Positions 9,473 to 20,128 of a stretch of 64,000 nt of DNA are shown here, one piece after another; the first letter of the stretch is position 1; the number at the start of each line of letters is the position of its first letter. The stretch spans positions 23,275,001 through 23,339,000 of the forward strand of contig OX031058.1 in NCBI GenBank assembly GCA_943736015.1, read 5' to 3'. This DNA is from Tridacna crocea (Eukaryota > Mollusca > Bivalvia > Cardiida > Cardiidae). A program made the position numbers and the translations under genes. The notes under the pieces are model-generated. The model saw only the letters and a program-made list of their open reading frames with translations, did no database searches and was not told the DNA's origin.

Positions 9473-10505
9473 CCCCTGCGAAAAGTAGTTCTTGAATTCA
9501 TGAACAATTCCTGAACTACAGTTCATGAACAATCCCATGAACAGCAAATGGCCGGTTCATGAACCGTTTGTGTTCATGAACTTTTGGTTTTGTTCCATGA
9601 ACGGTTCATGAACAGTTCATGAATAACCGCTCTTAATCAGTTCAATGAACTGTTCCATGAATTAAAGTTCATGAACTGGTTGTAGTGTTTGAGACATACT
9701 TCTTTTTTGGTAGAAACTTTGAATCTTAAATCCAACCCCTCCATTCCCATTGTTCAAAAAGGTTATGCAGCATCAAGTAGCTATTTAAGGAGTTAGAGCA
9801 AAAATGCACTTGAAGCCACACAGTAAGTTATTATTTTTTGATTTGTATAAATTTACCCCTCTTACAGTAAATATCTGCAAATTGCATGACTGAAAATGGG
9901 TTTAAGTTATTACCATCCTAATTCTTGTAGAAATTTCTTATCAGGTGATAAATAAGGATTTATACTGATATAATATTTTTGGGCTTTTCTAACTGACCAG
10001 AAATTGTTTTGATGTCCATCTTGAAATTATTTGTCGATATTTTGCAATTTTTCAAAAAAGGGAGGTAATTAATGTCTCCTTTTGTGATGAGAATAGAGTG
10101 GCCTAGATTTATAAGTGATAATTGTTAGATGGAATGAGTGGCTCAGTCAAAGTAGGACAATAATACTCATTTTTAATTATAGCACCTTTTTTAGGATACT
10201 ATTACAGTGGAAATAGCTGTTTTCCATTAGAATGGTCCCACCTAAATACATCCTTGAACTTCTTAAAAAAAGCAAGTTCATGAATTGTTCAAGAACAATC
10301 AGTTCATGAACTGATGTAAGAGTCTATTTCATGAACTGTTAGTTATAGTTCATGAACATGGAGTTCATGAACCGCCAGTTCACGAACAACTACATGACAG
10401 TTCACGAATTTTTCTACCAGTTCTTGAATAATTCATGAACAGTTCATGAACCGAAAACATGTACCATGAACTGTTCATGAATTCAAGAACTACTTTTCGC
10501 AGGGG
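9473..10505. mobile_element. GTTCATGAAC-rich TIR element, copy 2
   Basis: Reads as an exact repeat of copy 1 at a constant offset of 1043 bp, in the same orientation, separated by the 10 bases TTAAAGACCC. I saw no difference between the two 1033-bp copies. Confidence 0.8.
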
Positions 10506-10642
10506 CCCTTTTTGCCAGTTGTGGCTCACAATAATACTACCTTTAGGTCTTCCTTGAGCTGCCAACAGGAGTGTCAGGATTCTCCATGGAGGTATTTCCT
10601 ACTGTCATGACTGAAAAATATAGTAATTTCATGAAAGATAAA

Positions 10643-12052
10643 ACAAGAGGGCCAAAATGGCCCTGGATCACTCACCTGAATTTTTGAGAGGACCATAGCC
10701 TTTTTATTTTTTTTGAAGGTATTGAAACACTGGAAACAAAATCATCATTTTGACAAGCAATTTTTAAAAGGTCACCTGTAAAAGTCCTTTCAAAATCTGA
10801 CCAGCAGTTTCAGAGAAGAAGAATTTTCAAGAATTTCTTCATTTCCATGTACATGTAGTGCAAGTAGCCCCCATTCACCAGAGCAATGTTTCTCGACGAA
10901 TCAAACTTTCACGAACAATTTTTGAAAAGGGTCACCCAAGGAATATCTCTGTGAAAATTTTCCAAAATCTGACATGCCGTTTCAGAGAAGAAGAATTTTT
11001 AAGAATTTCTTCATTGCCCTGTAGTGCAAGTAGCCCCCATTCACCAGAGCCATGTTTCTTGATGAATCACTTTTTGAAAAGGGTCACCCAAGGAACATCT
11101 CTGTGAAATTATTTCAAAATCTGACCAGCCGTTCGAGAGAAAAAGAATATTTAAGAATTTCTTCATTTCCCTATAGCGCAAGTAGCCCCCATTCCCCAGA
11201 GCCAGTTTTCTTGACCTATCAAAATTTCACGAACATTTTTTGAAAAGGGGCACCCAAGGAACATCTCTGTGAAATTATTTTAAAATCTGGCCAGCGGTTT
11301 CTGGGAAGAAGAATTTTTAATAATTTCTTCCTTTCTGTATATTGCAAGAAACCCCCATTCACCAGAGCCATGTTTCTTGACGGATCAAAATTTCGCGAAC
11401 AATTTTTGAAAAGGGTCATCCAAGGAACATCTCTGTGAAATTATCTTAAAATCTGACCAGCGGTTTCAGAGAAGAAGAATTTTTAAGAAATTTTTCATTT
11501 CTGTATAGTGCAAGAAGCCCCCATTCACCAGAGCCATGTTTCTTGACGGATCAAAATTTCGCGAACACTTTTTTGGAAAGGGTCACCCAAGGAACATCTC
11601 TGTGAAATTATTTTAAAATCTGGCCAGCGGTTTCAGAGAAGAAGAATTTTTAAGAATTTCTTCATTTCTGTATAGTGCAAGAAGCCCCCATTCACCAGAG
11701 CCATGTTTCTTGACGGATCAAAATTTCGCGAACAACATTTGAAAAGGGTCACCCAAGGAACATCTCTGTGAAATTATTTTAAAATCTGGCCAGCGGTTTT
11801 AGAGAAGAAGATTTTTAAAGAATTTCCTAAAAAAATCCATTTCATTGCCAAGGCAACCAGAGTTTTTGACGGAATCAAATTCTGTGAACACTTTTTAAAG
11901 AGGACCTCCCAAGGAACATTCCAGCCAAGTTTGGTCCAAATTGGCCCCGCGGTTTAGGAGGAGTTGATGCTTGAAGAATTGTTGACGACCCACGACGGAC
12001 ACCTGGTGAGCCTAAAAGCTCCCCTTGAGCACGTTGTGCTCAGGTGAGCTAA
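10643..12052 (+). mobile_element. Hairpin-capped tandem-repeat element (Helitron-like), type 1
   Basis: The 5' cap is a hairpin, AGGGCCAAAATGGCCCT, followed by CTCACCTGA. Seven or so ~160-bp monomers follow (CCCCCATTCACCAGAGCC, AAAAGGGTCACCCAAGGAAC, CATCTCTGTGAAATT). Then come CCAAGTTTGG, an ACGACGGAC tract and the 3' cap GAGCACGTTGTGCTC with AGGTGAGCTAA. A short 3' hairpin a few bases before a terminal CTAA fits the Helitron CTRR rule. The subterminal TCACCTGA / TCAGGTGA are inverted. No Rep/helicase is present, so it would be non-autonomous. Confidence 0.7.
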
Positions 12053-12079
12053 AAAAAAAAAAAAAAAAATGCAAAAAGA

Positions 12080-12124
12080 CTGAGCACGTTGTGCTCAGGT
12101 GAACATGCTCAGGTGAGCTAAAAA
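12080..12124 (+). repeat. Duplicated 3' cap of the preceding element
   Basis: GAGCACGTTGTGCTC and CTCAGGTGAGCTAA recur after an A-tract, so the terminal hairpin is present a second time just beyond the element end. Confidence 0.6.
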
Positions 12125-13515
12125 AAAAAAAAAACCAAACGCAAAAAGAAAATGAACATGATTAATTATTTTATGTTTCTCCAGAATTTGAGATTTTGTA
12201 CTGCAAAACAAACATTTAATCTGTTTTATATGGAATGCCACAACTTTAGACACATAAATTTAAGTTTTATTCAGTTATAATATATAAGACAGTTCACATA
12301 TTCAGAATTCCTGGCTGTATAAATCAGTACAGTACTGAACTCAGACAGGTAATCTTCTATATAACTCGACTAAGAGAAAGGCTGAAATATCTAGGCTTGA
12401 AGTTTTATCAAAGTATTCTAATGAGTAAAATAACATGTAATTTTAAAACGCAGGTAGCAGTGTACTTTCAATAAGATCGAAAAGAAAGTGTGGGACGAGC
12501 AAGCCAGGGCAAATATGCCTAGGGACGAACTGGTTTTGGGACGAACAAGCCCGGAGCCAAATTTCATTACAACACCGAAATTTATGAATCTTCTACATTT
12601 TGCAGCAAGACTTTTTAAATCGTCCGTACGTACAGTAGACCGATAAGTGCCGATTTCCTTTTTAACAAAAACAAACAAAATGGCGTACTGCTACGTGTAG
12701 AGTATCAAATCATTGTATGCATAAGCCATCAACTAACTCACTGAGTGAGAGTAGATCTAGGTATCAATACTTACTTGCTATAACCCAAGAAGGGTACCAT
12801 TTCCCTTGGTATTTTGTGTAGGTCCGTCGTCCTGGTGAAGCATCATCTCTTAATGCTGATTCCGATCAAACAGACCAGTTGTTTTCCTCGACCCAATAAA
12901 CCTAGATTTTTGTGAGCGGTGAGCGGCATCCATTAGTTTGGTGTAGGTTCGTTTGGAAAATTCCGCCGAATAATTTACAAAGTCGAGTTTTCGAGAGTTT
13001 TCATTGGTAACTATAAATAGCGCACCAGGCTAGACGGCGTATTCGATCATGTGATCCATCTCGCTCTTCAAGTAACCTCTAAGATTTATCTCGTGACGAA
13101 AAATGAAAAAAAAAAAATTATAATCTAGTTTAGACGCTGTAAAACCATTTTTTTGGTCAGTAAATTACACAAATAATCTGGACTCAAACACAGCTGAATT
13201 ATTACGTACAACATTTCCACGGCGGGGAACCGGTCTTTACAATTTCACAGATGGAAACCAGATTGCCAACCGGATGTCGTACACAAGCAAAGGAAACTTG
13301 AAAGTTTCGTGCGCGGACAGACGATATCTAAAGGTATTTTCAATTCGACGCTTCACTTTATATGATCCCATCCTATTGTAGATTGGTTTAATTTTTTCTT
13401 GCTCTTTTATGCCGTTTTCGAAATTTACTTAGATCCAATTCAGGTTTTATGATGTGTGTAATTTAGACATTTATCCAATTCGTACCAAGAACGTTTCGTC
13501 TTTATTTCTATTTCC
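12125..13515. other. Unassigned, repeat-poor, relatively CpG-rich stretch
   Basis: This is the longest part of the left third without recognised repeats. From about 12,480 to 13,330 CpG is commoner than nearby (for example CGTCCGTACGTACAG and ACGGCGGGGAACCGG), as at a promoter or first exon. A candidate donor AAAGGTATTTTC lies at 13,331. It precedes the zinc-finger exons, so it could be their promoter or 5' exon, but I see no convincing coding start. Confidence 0.3.
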
Positions 13516-13765
13516 TTAACCCATTACCACACAATCCATACTCTTGACGACCCTGAGAAAGAAACTTTCAGAAAACTTTGTGGAAAAGGGAGAAAATGAT
13601 GGTAATCAGCATTTTCTCCTTTTCCCACACTGTTTTCTACTCTTCACAAAACACATTTTAATTTAATTTTTCAGACACTTAAATTTTCGGACACTTTTAT
13701 TTGGTTGTCTGCAAATGCTTTCGATTTAGACAAGCATAAAATATTCTTGTGTGGTAATGGGTTAA
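13516..13765 (+). mobile_element. Mite-A copy, full length
   Basis: TTAACCCATTACCACAC to GTGTGGTAATGGGTTAA, with TTAA at both ends. The palindrome centre reads GATGGTAATCAGC. A short internal duplication, TTTTTCAGACACTT / TTTTCGGACACTT, lengthens the right arm. Confidence 0.85.
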
Positions 13766-14408
13766 GTAATATTTCTTTAAGAATATTGCACCTAAAAAAG
13801 ACATTGTAACTAGTTTCTGCATTTTTTTTTTCAAAATACTATGTCCCAGGTCATCCACCATTACTGGAAATGTAACCATTACAGGGAACCCCATTACAGT
13901 CATACACTGTAAACTTTTGTAAATCTAAGCACCCCATCTGAGGAGAGATTTGGTTATGTAGTATGGTGGCTCAGTTGGTCTGACTGCACAGTTTTCTCAA
14001 CCGCTTACATTTAGCGTTTTAGTGCTTCATTCATTTGAATATGTGTTCACAAAGTCATCTGGTACACATTCATTGTTAATTCTGGAAAAGTCAATTGGCA
14101 TTGCAGTTCGATACTATTGTCCCAATATTACATGTTTTGATCATAGTCATGTTTTTGTAGCTCTCAAGAAATGTGCAATTGTTGGATTGTGTCGTGATAA
14201 AATTTATCAGTTTTATCAAAGGTTTATACATTGAAGTTATCTTCCCTAAAGATTATATTTAGAATAGCTTAGGTATTTGAATATGCAAACTGTAATTGGT
14301 ATGTCAAGATTTTGTTCTTACATCGAAGAAAACTGGTAACATAGGGATATATATGTTTCATGATTAAGATGATATTGTCATAAAAGTTTTTTTTTTGTTA
14401 TTTTACAG

Positions 14409-14539
14409 ATCTGGAATCTATGCAGAAGTTAGCAGATTTACAATGAATAAACAAAAAAAGTTTGAATGTACACTATGCTTCAGAAGGTTCATTCAGAAAT
14501 GCCATATGAAAAATCATATAGTTCAGTACCATGATAAAG
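14409..14539 (+). CDS. C2H2 zinc-finger exon 1 (partial gene)
   Basis: A candidate exon bounded by an acceptor with a long T tract (TTATTTTACAG) and a donor AAAG/GTAAGC. It encodes one classic C2H2 finger: FECTLCFRRF, a 12-residue spacer, then HMKNHIVQYH (Cys-x2-Cys ... His-x4-His). Such fingers usually bind DNA. The exon starts on the last base of a codon and ends with one unpaired base. That does not join in frame directly to the next recognised exon, so an intermediate exon or a different splice site is needed. Upstream exons were not found. A Mite-A copy lies just downstream in the intron. Confidence 0.6.
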
Positions 14540-14641
14540 GTAAGCTAAATGAAGTTCAATTGACAACACAATTTGTCAAACCTCATTTATACAGAAACTT
14601 TAGATTCAGACTGGCAAATTTTCTGGATCAACGAATCAAAC

Positions 14642-14869
14642 TTAACTCATTACCACACGACAAAATTTTAGACTGGTTCAAATTGAAAGCATTTGCAGAC
14701 GACAAATAAAGGTGATTGAAAAATTGAAATTTGTTCTGGGAAGGGTAGAAAACACTGTGGGAAAAGGAGAAAATGCTGGTTACCAGCATTTTCTCCTTTT
14801 CCTACAGTGTTTTCAAAAGGCTTCTTTCTCAGGGGCGTCAAAAGTAGGGATTGTGTGGTAATGGGTTAA
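14642..14869 (-). mobile_element. Mite-A copy, full length (intronic)
   Basis: TTAA ends, CTCATTACCACACGACAAAA at the left and GTGTGGTAATGGG at the right. The palindrome is almost perfect around GCTGGTTACCAGC. It sits between two zinc-finger exons. Confidence 0.9.
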
Positions 14870-15250
14870 CCCATGAAGTGCTTGAACCGACTTCAGTTGT
14901 GTTTGCGGAGAGCGTTGAATGTGCAGTCTGATCCGAGATCTACACTGTCCATAACTTTGTCATATTTTCCAGCCAAATATATCTCAAGTAATATTTTCTG
15001 GCCATATAAAAAAAAATGAGAAACTGATGGATCGTGAATAAATGAACTGTTGCCATGAAATTACTGAAAAATTGTAGAAAGTGGTGTAAAACACCAGAAA
15101 CATGGATGGAATAGTTGAGCGCACTGTTATCACTGGCAGGGCTTGTTGTATACAAATTCTACTAGACAATGGGTTTCACATGGTTTGCCGAATGACCCTG
15201 AATATGAAATTCAAATCTTTGCTTTGATAGATAATTATAACTTGATCCCT

Positions 15251-15489
15251 TTAACCTTTTACCACACATTCCCGACTTTTAACGACACTGTGAAAGAAAC
15301 CCTTGAAAAGAGTATGGGAAAAGGAGAAAATGCTGGTTACCAGCATTTTCTTCTTTTCCCAGAGTGGTTTCTACTCTTTCTAAAACAATTTTTAATTGTT
15401 CAGTTACATTCATTGTGTTGTATCAACTTGTATGCACATGCTTTCCATTTAGACAAATCTTAACTTTTGTTTTTTTTCGGTAGAGTTAA
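15251..15489 (+). mobile_element. Mite-A copy, full length, next to a splice acceptor
   Basis: TTAACCTTTTACCACAC to GGTAGAGTTAA. Its right TTAA ends about 30 bp before the zinc-finger exon acceptor at 15,519, so it lies where a branch point would be expected. Confidence 0.8.
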
Positions 15490-15519
15490 CCTACATACTT
15501 CATTTTTTTGTATCTGCAG

Positions 15520-15646
15520 CACAACAAAATACCACCCAGTTATGAAGAAGTCACTGTCAATGGGAGAAAAGTGTTCAGTTGCTCCATTTGCAGCAGATGG
15601 TTTAGGCAGAAGCAAAGTATTGTACAGCATCAGATTCGTGACCACG
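15520..15646 (+). CDS. C2H2 zinc-finger exon 2 (partial gene)
   Basis: Acceptor TTTTTTGTATCTGCAG and donor CACG/GTAAGT bound an open frame. It begins HNKIPPSYEEVTVNGRK and continues with a C2H2 finger, FSCSICSRWF ... HQIRDH. The reading frame is phase 0 at its start and leaves one base at its end. The two fingers have similar spacing (both about 23-25 residues from first Cys to last His). Each sits on its own exon, so the gene may have one finger per exon. The family beyond C2H2 is not recognised. Confidence 0.6.
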
Positions 15647-15792
15647 GTAAGTATATGTATTTGCTTTTAACTCGCCAGAGCACAAAGTGCTTGTGATCAC
15701 TGTCATTTGATGTTAATCAATTAATGACTCAGTTTTTAGCTCTACTGGCCATTTTAAGTCTAACAAAGCGTATGGGATACTACATTGTCCAT

Positions 15793-16105
15793 GGGCGGAT
15801 CCAGAGTGGGGACCGGGGGTCTGGACCCACCCCCCCTCCCTCCCTGGAATTTTGGCAAAAATGTGGTTATTGGAGTCGTGAAATGGTACTGGCTTGATAT
15901 TGCTCAGCATTTATGTAAAATACAGTCATAAATTTAAAAAAAAAAAGTTCCAAATGTGGATACCTCCTCATGGTTAGAAATGGAAACATTGACTTTTCTT
16001 GTTAATGATTTACATCCACTGAAATCCGGAAATCAAAGTATAATAAAATAAGACGAGTGCGTTTTTGGAGGGACCCCACCCCTGAGAAAGATACCTGGAT
16101 CAGTG
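15793..16105 (+). mobile_element. GGCGGATCC-type MITE
   Basis: Begins GGGCGGATCCAGAGTGGGG and ends CCACCCCTGAG ... ACCTGGATCAGTGC, so its G/C-rich termini are inverted repeats. The interior GAAATCCGGAAATCAAAGTA and AAGACGAGTGCGTTTT is shared with the copy at 37.3 kb. Confidence 0.75.
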
Positions 16106-16136
16106 CATGTTGTCTGTCATTAATTTTTGTCTTTTC

Positions 16137-16260
16137 AGCTCACCTGAGCACAATGTGCTCCAGGTTAGCCTTTATGATTGCCCAATGTCAGTCATCAGCC
16201 ATATGGCATCAACATCTCATAAACATCTGGCCAATTTCACCTTAACCTCACATAACAATC
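16137..16260 (-). repeat. 3' end of a hairpin-capped element, reversed
   Basis: AGCTCACCTGAGCAC followed by AATGTGCTC is the complement of the GAGCAC..GTGCTC + AGGTGAGCT cap seen at 12.0 and 35.4 kb. The rest of the element is not recognisable. Confidence 0.5.
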
Positions 16261-16429
16261 TATAGTTGGTCTTGAAAAGTTTTTTTAAAGAATTTAATTC
16301 CAACTTGAACCATGGCAGTGGAAAGAAAAAAATTAAATTTCCAATCTTTATTTATTTTGTAGTTCACACCGTTTTTCAGTAGTATTTCAGACATATCAAG
16401 GCAGCCAGTTCACCTATCCATGTGTTTCT

Positions 16430-16640
16430 TTCATCTCTTATACTTGTATTTAAAGCAATAATCTTCCCTAGCAACTGGCTACTTTCCTGCATTGACTATT
16501 ATGTAGCCCAGAGATGGAAGACAAATGACTTAGGTTGCACTGACCTCCATGGTAAATGTCAAAGAGATTGTTGGCTACAATGGGATTTGAATTCTCGACC
16601 CCTGGATTACAATGTAGCCCTCATTACTTGAGCTCAGATG
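16430..16640 (-). repeat. SINE-3, tRNA-derived
   Basis: On minus the start AGCTCAAGTAATGAGGGC and the B-box-like GGTCGAGAATTCAAATCCC fit a tRNA-derived head. The body (CCAACAATCTCTTTGAC...) differs from SINE-1 and SINE-2. It lies in the presumed zinc-finger gene intron. Confidence 0.45.
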
Positions 16641-16797
16641 TCAAATTTTGGAAAACCTTGTTTGCCACATTTTCAGTTCTGTATTCATGGGAGTTGATCA
16701 GAATGCAGGTCAGATGATAGCTAAGACAAATTTGAATAGTAGTCACCTTAGGTCAAAAAGTAGATCACAGAGCCAAAATTTAGAAATACTTTGTATT

Positions 16798-16880
16798 ATT
16801 CGATAGGTGAGTGCAACACTATTCTAAATGTCTGTACAATGTACAGGCACTTATAATAGTGTTGCACTCACCTATCGAAT
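16798..16880. repeat. Perfect 26-bp inverted repeat with inner hairpin
   Basis: ATTCGATAGGTGAGTGC (first part of the left arm) is mirrored by GCACTCACCTATCGAAT. The arms are 26 bp without mismatch. The loop itself contains CTGTACAATGTACAG, a second hairpin. Confidence 0.75.
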
Positions 16881-17219
16881 ATTCTCTTAAGGCCCTATTC
16901 TCTTGATTATTATGGGAAGAAAACTTTCCCCTATGAACCTCATGTTCAGAAACAAATGTAATGCAGCCAGACTTCAAGATAAAAAAGTTGAATCTGTTTC
17001 ATGGTGCACTTAATTAGGACTGGGCCTCTCTAGCTCTTGTACTTGTATGTATCCAGGAAACATTGGTAAGAGGACTGTTACCATATGACTAAATTATGAT
17101 TAAAATGGCATTAAAATCCTTGTTTCCAATCAATCCATTTAGTTGAGACTATTGAATTTCGCTTTTATCCTTGAAAATTATACATTCTGTCTGTTAACAA
17201 GATGTATTATCCATTTCAG

Positions 17220-17487
17220 ACATGGCTACAACTAGAGATATTCATATGCACACAGAATTTCCTGGAACAATGCAAGTCTACGTAGAAGCAGAAGATTTGC
17301 CAAGTTCCCATTCAAATTTGTCAACGTTAGAGACAATATGAATATAAACAAGGAGAATAGGTCCAGAATGTCAAATGAAACTGCAGACAGGCCAGGCATC
17401 TTGTCAAAGCTGGATGATATAGACCATGATTCAGACAGTTCTCCATCAATTTGTTCTTTGGATTGTGATGTCTCAGAATGTGACTGA
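17220..17487 (+). CDS. Probable terminal exon of the zinc-finger gene
   Basis: The acceptor CCATTTCAG at 17,219 joins exon 2 in phase (G + AC) and gives DMATTRDIHMHTEFPG, then VYVEAEDLPSSHS, with a TGA at 17,339-17,341. A second frame, open from about 17,240, carries SNETADRPGILSK and DDIDHDSDSSPSICSLD to a TGA at 17,485-17,487, and also looks coding. The last exon may therefore have lost its frame through an indel, or be read through an alternative acceptor. Acidic/Ser-rich tails are common after zinc fingers. A presumed 3' UTR follows to about 17,990. Confidence 0.4.
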
Positions 17488-17994
17488 CTAGAATTCTTTT
17501 TTTTCAGATATTTTCAATTTGGATGAGTTCAAACTTTGGACTTACACTCAAGCATCTTCGTTTCTTGAGCAATTTTCTTCAAACATTCTCACACTGTTTA
17601 TGGGGCATTCTCACTGTATGACATATAGTGTAACTTCAAAAAAATCCAGTTGGATTTCACTGTTATTTGGCATGGATTTTCCTGTGCTAAGTTGCTGTTA
17701 GATATCATACTTTGAAGATATTTTGATTCATAAAGAAGTATTTCGGCTTTGGGTGATTGGTGGTAATGAGCAATTGCCATCTTGACTCTATTCACAGAAT
17801 AGCCAATGGAACAATATAGGGTCATTATTGCCCTCTTGTTGTGAATTTGATATATATTAAATGTTAAGTATAGATTTATTACCATAAAGACTGTAGAAGG
17901 TGAACCTGTGACTTTAACTTAAATTTTTATGAGGAAAATGTTAAATGATAGTTTATTAGTTTATTGACTGAAAATTTTCGGAGTTGGTAGTGTC
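17488..17994 (+). other. Presumed 3' UTR or intergenic
   Basis: AT-rich, with no repeat terminus and no exon signal. It follows the stop codons of the zinc-finger gene. Confidence 0.3.
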
Positions 17995-18287
17995 ATTAAA
18001 TTTAGTTTATTAAGTCTGAATAATACCTCATCAAAGCAGAAGTTCAAGAACTTGAAATTTGGTTCATGAACTGTTCAAGAACTTCTGCAGAATGCTTCAT
18101 GAACTTGATTAGTTCAAGAACTTGTACCGGGGTTCATGAATGGTTCTAGAACCCCGAGCAAAGTTCATGAACTTTATACACCTCAAAACAAAGTTTCATG
18201 AATTTTTTACAAGATTCATCAAATGTTCATGAACTTGGCATAAGTTCATGAAAAGTTAATGAACTTCATGAACTGTTTCGCAGGGGC
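17995..18287. repeat. GTTCATGAAC-rich element, right part
   Basis: Many TTCATGAA and GTTCAAGAAC motifs lead to a right terminus TTTCGCAGGGG. No left terminus is present. The flanking sequence resumes as CACTAGAAGATGCTA, inside a ~150-bp monomer. Confidence 0.6.
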
Positions 18288-18611
18288 ACTAGAAGATGCT
18301 AGATGCCAATATTATCAAAACTCTACACCTTCTAGTTTCAGAGATGAAGAATTTCAAAGATTTTGCTATTTTTTTTCTTTCTGTTGCCAATAATATTGGC
18401 AACCAGAGTTATGGGTTTCAATCTCTTGAACAACTTTGGTAGAGCTTCACTCAAGGAACATCCCTGCCAAGTTTCATCGAGACTGGCCCAGAGGCTTAGG
18501 AGATCTTTATAGAAATTATGGACAGACAGACATACAGACAGATAGATTGTTGCCGGACAACGACCAGTTACAATACCTTACCTTTAGCACTTTGAGCTCA
18601 GGTGAGCTAAA
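18288..18611 (+). repeat. 3' part of a hairpin-capped element
   Basis: CACTAGAAGATGCTAGATGCC continues a monomer. Then come CATCCCTGCCAAGTTTCATC, a GACAGACAGAC tract and a degraded cap AGCACTTTGAGCTC with AGGTGAGCTAA. Confidence 0.65.
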
Positions 18612-18619
18612 AACACAGA

Positions 18620-18822
18620 AAACCCATTCTGAGGAAGGAGGCTTACAAAAACATGCGGAAAATGGAGAAAATGCTCGTCACCAGCATTATTGCTCTTTTT
18701 CCCACAATGTTTACCAGCCCTTCACAACATCAATCTTATCATTTGAGCCAAGTTAAGATCTCGTCTGCAAATGCTTTTGACACGGGCAAATCTAAAATTT
18801 TGACATCTTGTAACGAGCTGAA
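18620..18822 (+). mobile_element. Mite-A copy, diverged
   Basis: CATTCTGAGGAAGGAGGC, a weak palindrome around ATGCTCGTCACCAGCAT and TCGTCTGCAAATGCTTTTG are in family order. The centre GCTCGTCACC mixes Mite-A and Mite-B features. Confidence 0.55.
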
Positions 18823-19000
18823 AATGACGGAGAGTGTGAAGCCATATAATTATAATAGGCTGTCCAATTAGTTATGTCTTCCAGACATTCCTGCGGTCTC
18901 TCATCAGGTCTCTCATCATTTACGAGCCAAACCATCAAGAAGCCCTTATGTCTCTAAAAACCCTGAAAAACCCATTTTCTCTCCAACAGTTTCTTTCTGC

Positions 19001-19209
19001 ATTGACTCTTTGCCAAACAATCCCCACTTTTAACGACTCCTTTTCCCAAAATGTTTTCTAAAGGTAAACAACATTTTTTCTTTTTCTCGCAAATTGTTTT
19101 CTAAACTGTCTGATTCAAATTCCATCATTTGCATCATATAAATTTTGTCGCCTGCAACAACTTTCAAAATTTGACCTGTCTAAAATTATGTTGTGTGGTC
19201 AAGCGTTAA
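19001..19209 (+). mobile_element. Mite-A copy, left palindrome arm lost
   Basis: GACTCTTTGCCAAACAATCC to GTGTGGTCAAGCGTTAA. The left arm and centre are deleted down to TCCCAAAATGTTTTC. Its right TTAA is shared with the next copy. Confidence 0.65.
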
Positions 19210-19446
19210 CTCTTTACCAAACAGCAATATTTAAGTAGACAGGGCTAAGATGAAAGCATTTGCAGAAAACCTATTAAATGTGAGTGCCATGGCAAATGAT
19301 TGGATATTTTTTTCCGAAAGGTAAGAAAACATTGTGGGAAAAGGAGAAAATGCTGCTTAGCAGCATTTTCTTCTTTTCCCGCATAGTTTGCAAAAGCCCA
19401 GTTTCCACAGCTCTTTAAAACTCGGGATTGTGTGGTAAAGAGTTAA
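19206..19446 (-). mobile_element. Mite-A copy, full length
   Basis: TTAACTCTTTACCAAACAGC to GTGTGGTAAAGAGTTAA. The palindrome centre reads GCTGCTTAGCAGC, changed symmetrically from GCTGGTTACCAGC. Confidence 0.85.
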
Positions 19447-19597
19447 ACAGTGGCGTTCTCTGTCAACAGACTGAAAAACAAACTGAAAATCATAGGTAAA
19501 CCCTACATCATCTTTGAAACCCTCCCTGAAAACCTCTTTTCTTAATCAACCGAGTCAAAACTATACTTTCTTGCTGCAGTCCTTTGAAACCAAAGGC

Positions 19598-19905
19598 CTA
19601 GACCCGGTAGCTCAGTCGGTAGCATGCAGGACTTAAGAACACAGGTTTCGATCCCTGTCTATGACCCCTGGCTCAGCCAATTTCTTTCCAAGGACTGATG
19701 ACAGTCTACGCGAAGGGACTCCTTCCTCTCCCATGACTGACCAATGTCCCAACGATGATCATGTGGGAAAGCAGTCAGAGGCTTGTAAAGAAAATTGTGC
19801 GAAGTACTGGTTAAAAAAAGTCCAGGAACACATGGATAGAAGCACTGGCTGTTGAATATAACTGAAATAATGTTGAAAACAACTTTCAACATCATACAAT
19901 CAATT
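19598..19905 (+). mobile_element. SINE-2, most complete copy
   Basis: The tRNA-like head has an A-box GGTAGCTCAGTCGGTAG and a B-box GGTTTCGATCC. The body has GGGAAAGCAGTCAGAGGC, GTGCGAAGTACTGG and a tail with GTTGAAAACAACTTTCAAC. This is a repeat, not a functional tRNA gene; the acceptor stem does not close. Confidence 0.7.
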
Positions 19906-20128
19906 AATCATTGAAAAGAAAGTGTAAAAAGGAAAACTTGCTCCAAGTACTAGCAAATGTTTCCTGTTTCAATTATGCATTCACATGATTTGTATACATG
20001 TTATGAAGCATGATTTGTTTTTGATTTGACGCTTTCCTACATGACAAAACCTTTGACTTGTCAGGACTGAAAGCATTTCCAGACGACAGTCTAAATGTGG
20101 TTCAAGGGATAGATAGCCCTCTAAACCC

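Noticed and set aside
10858-11243. Overlapping ORFs in the 10.6-kb element
   Set aside because: They are translations of the tandem monomers; the same peptide words recur each ~160 bp.
19600-19675. tRNA gene
   Set aside because: The head has promoter boxes but the acceptor stem does not pair, and the body matches other SINE-2 copies.
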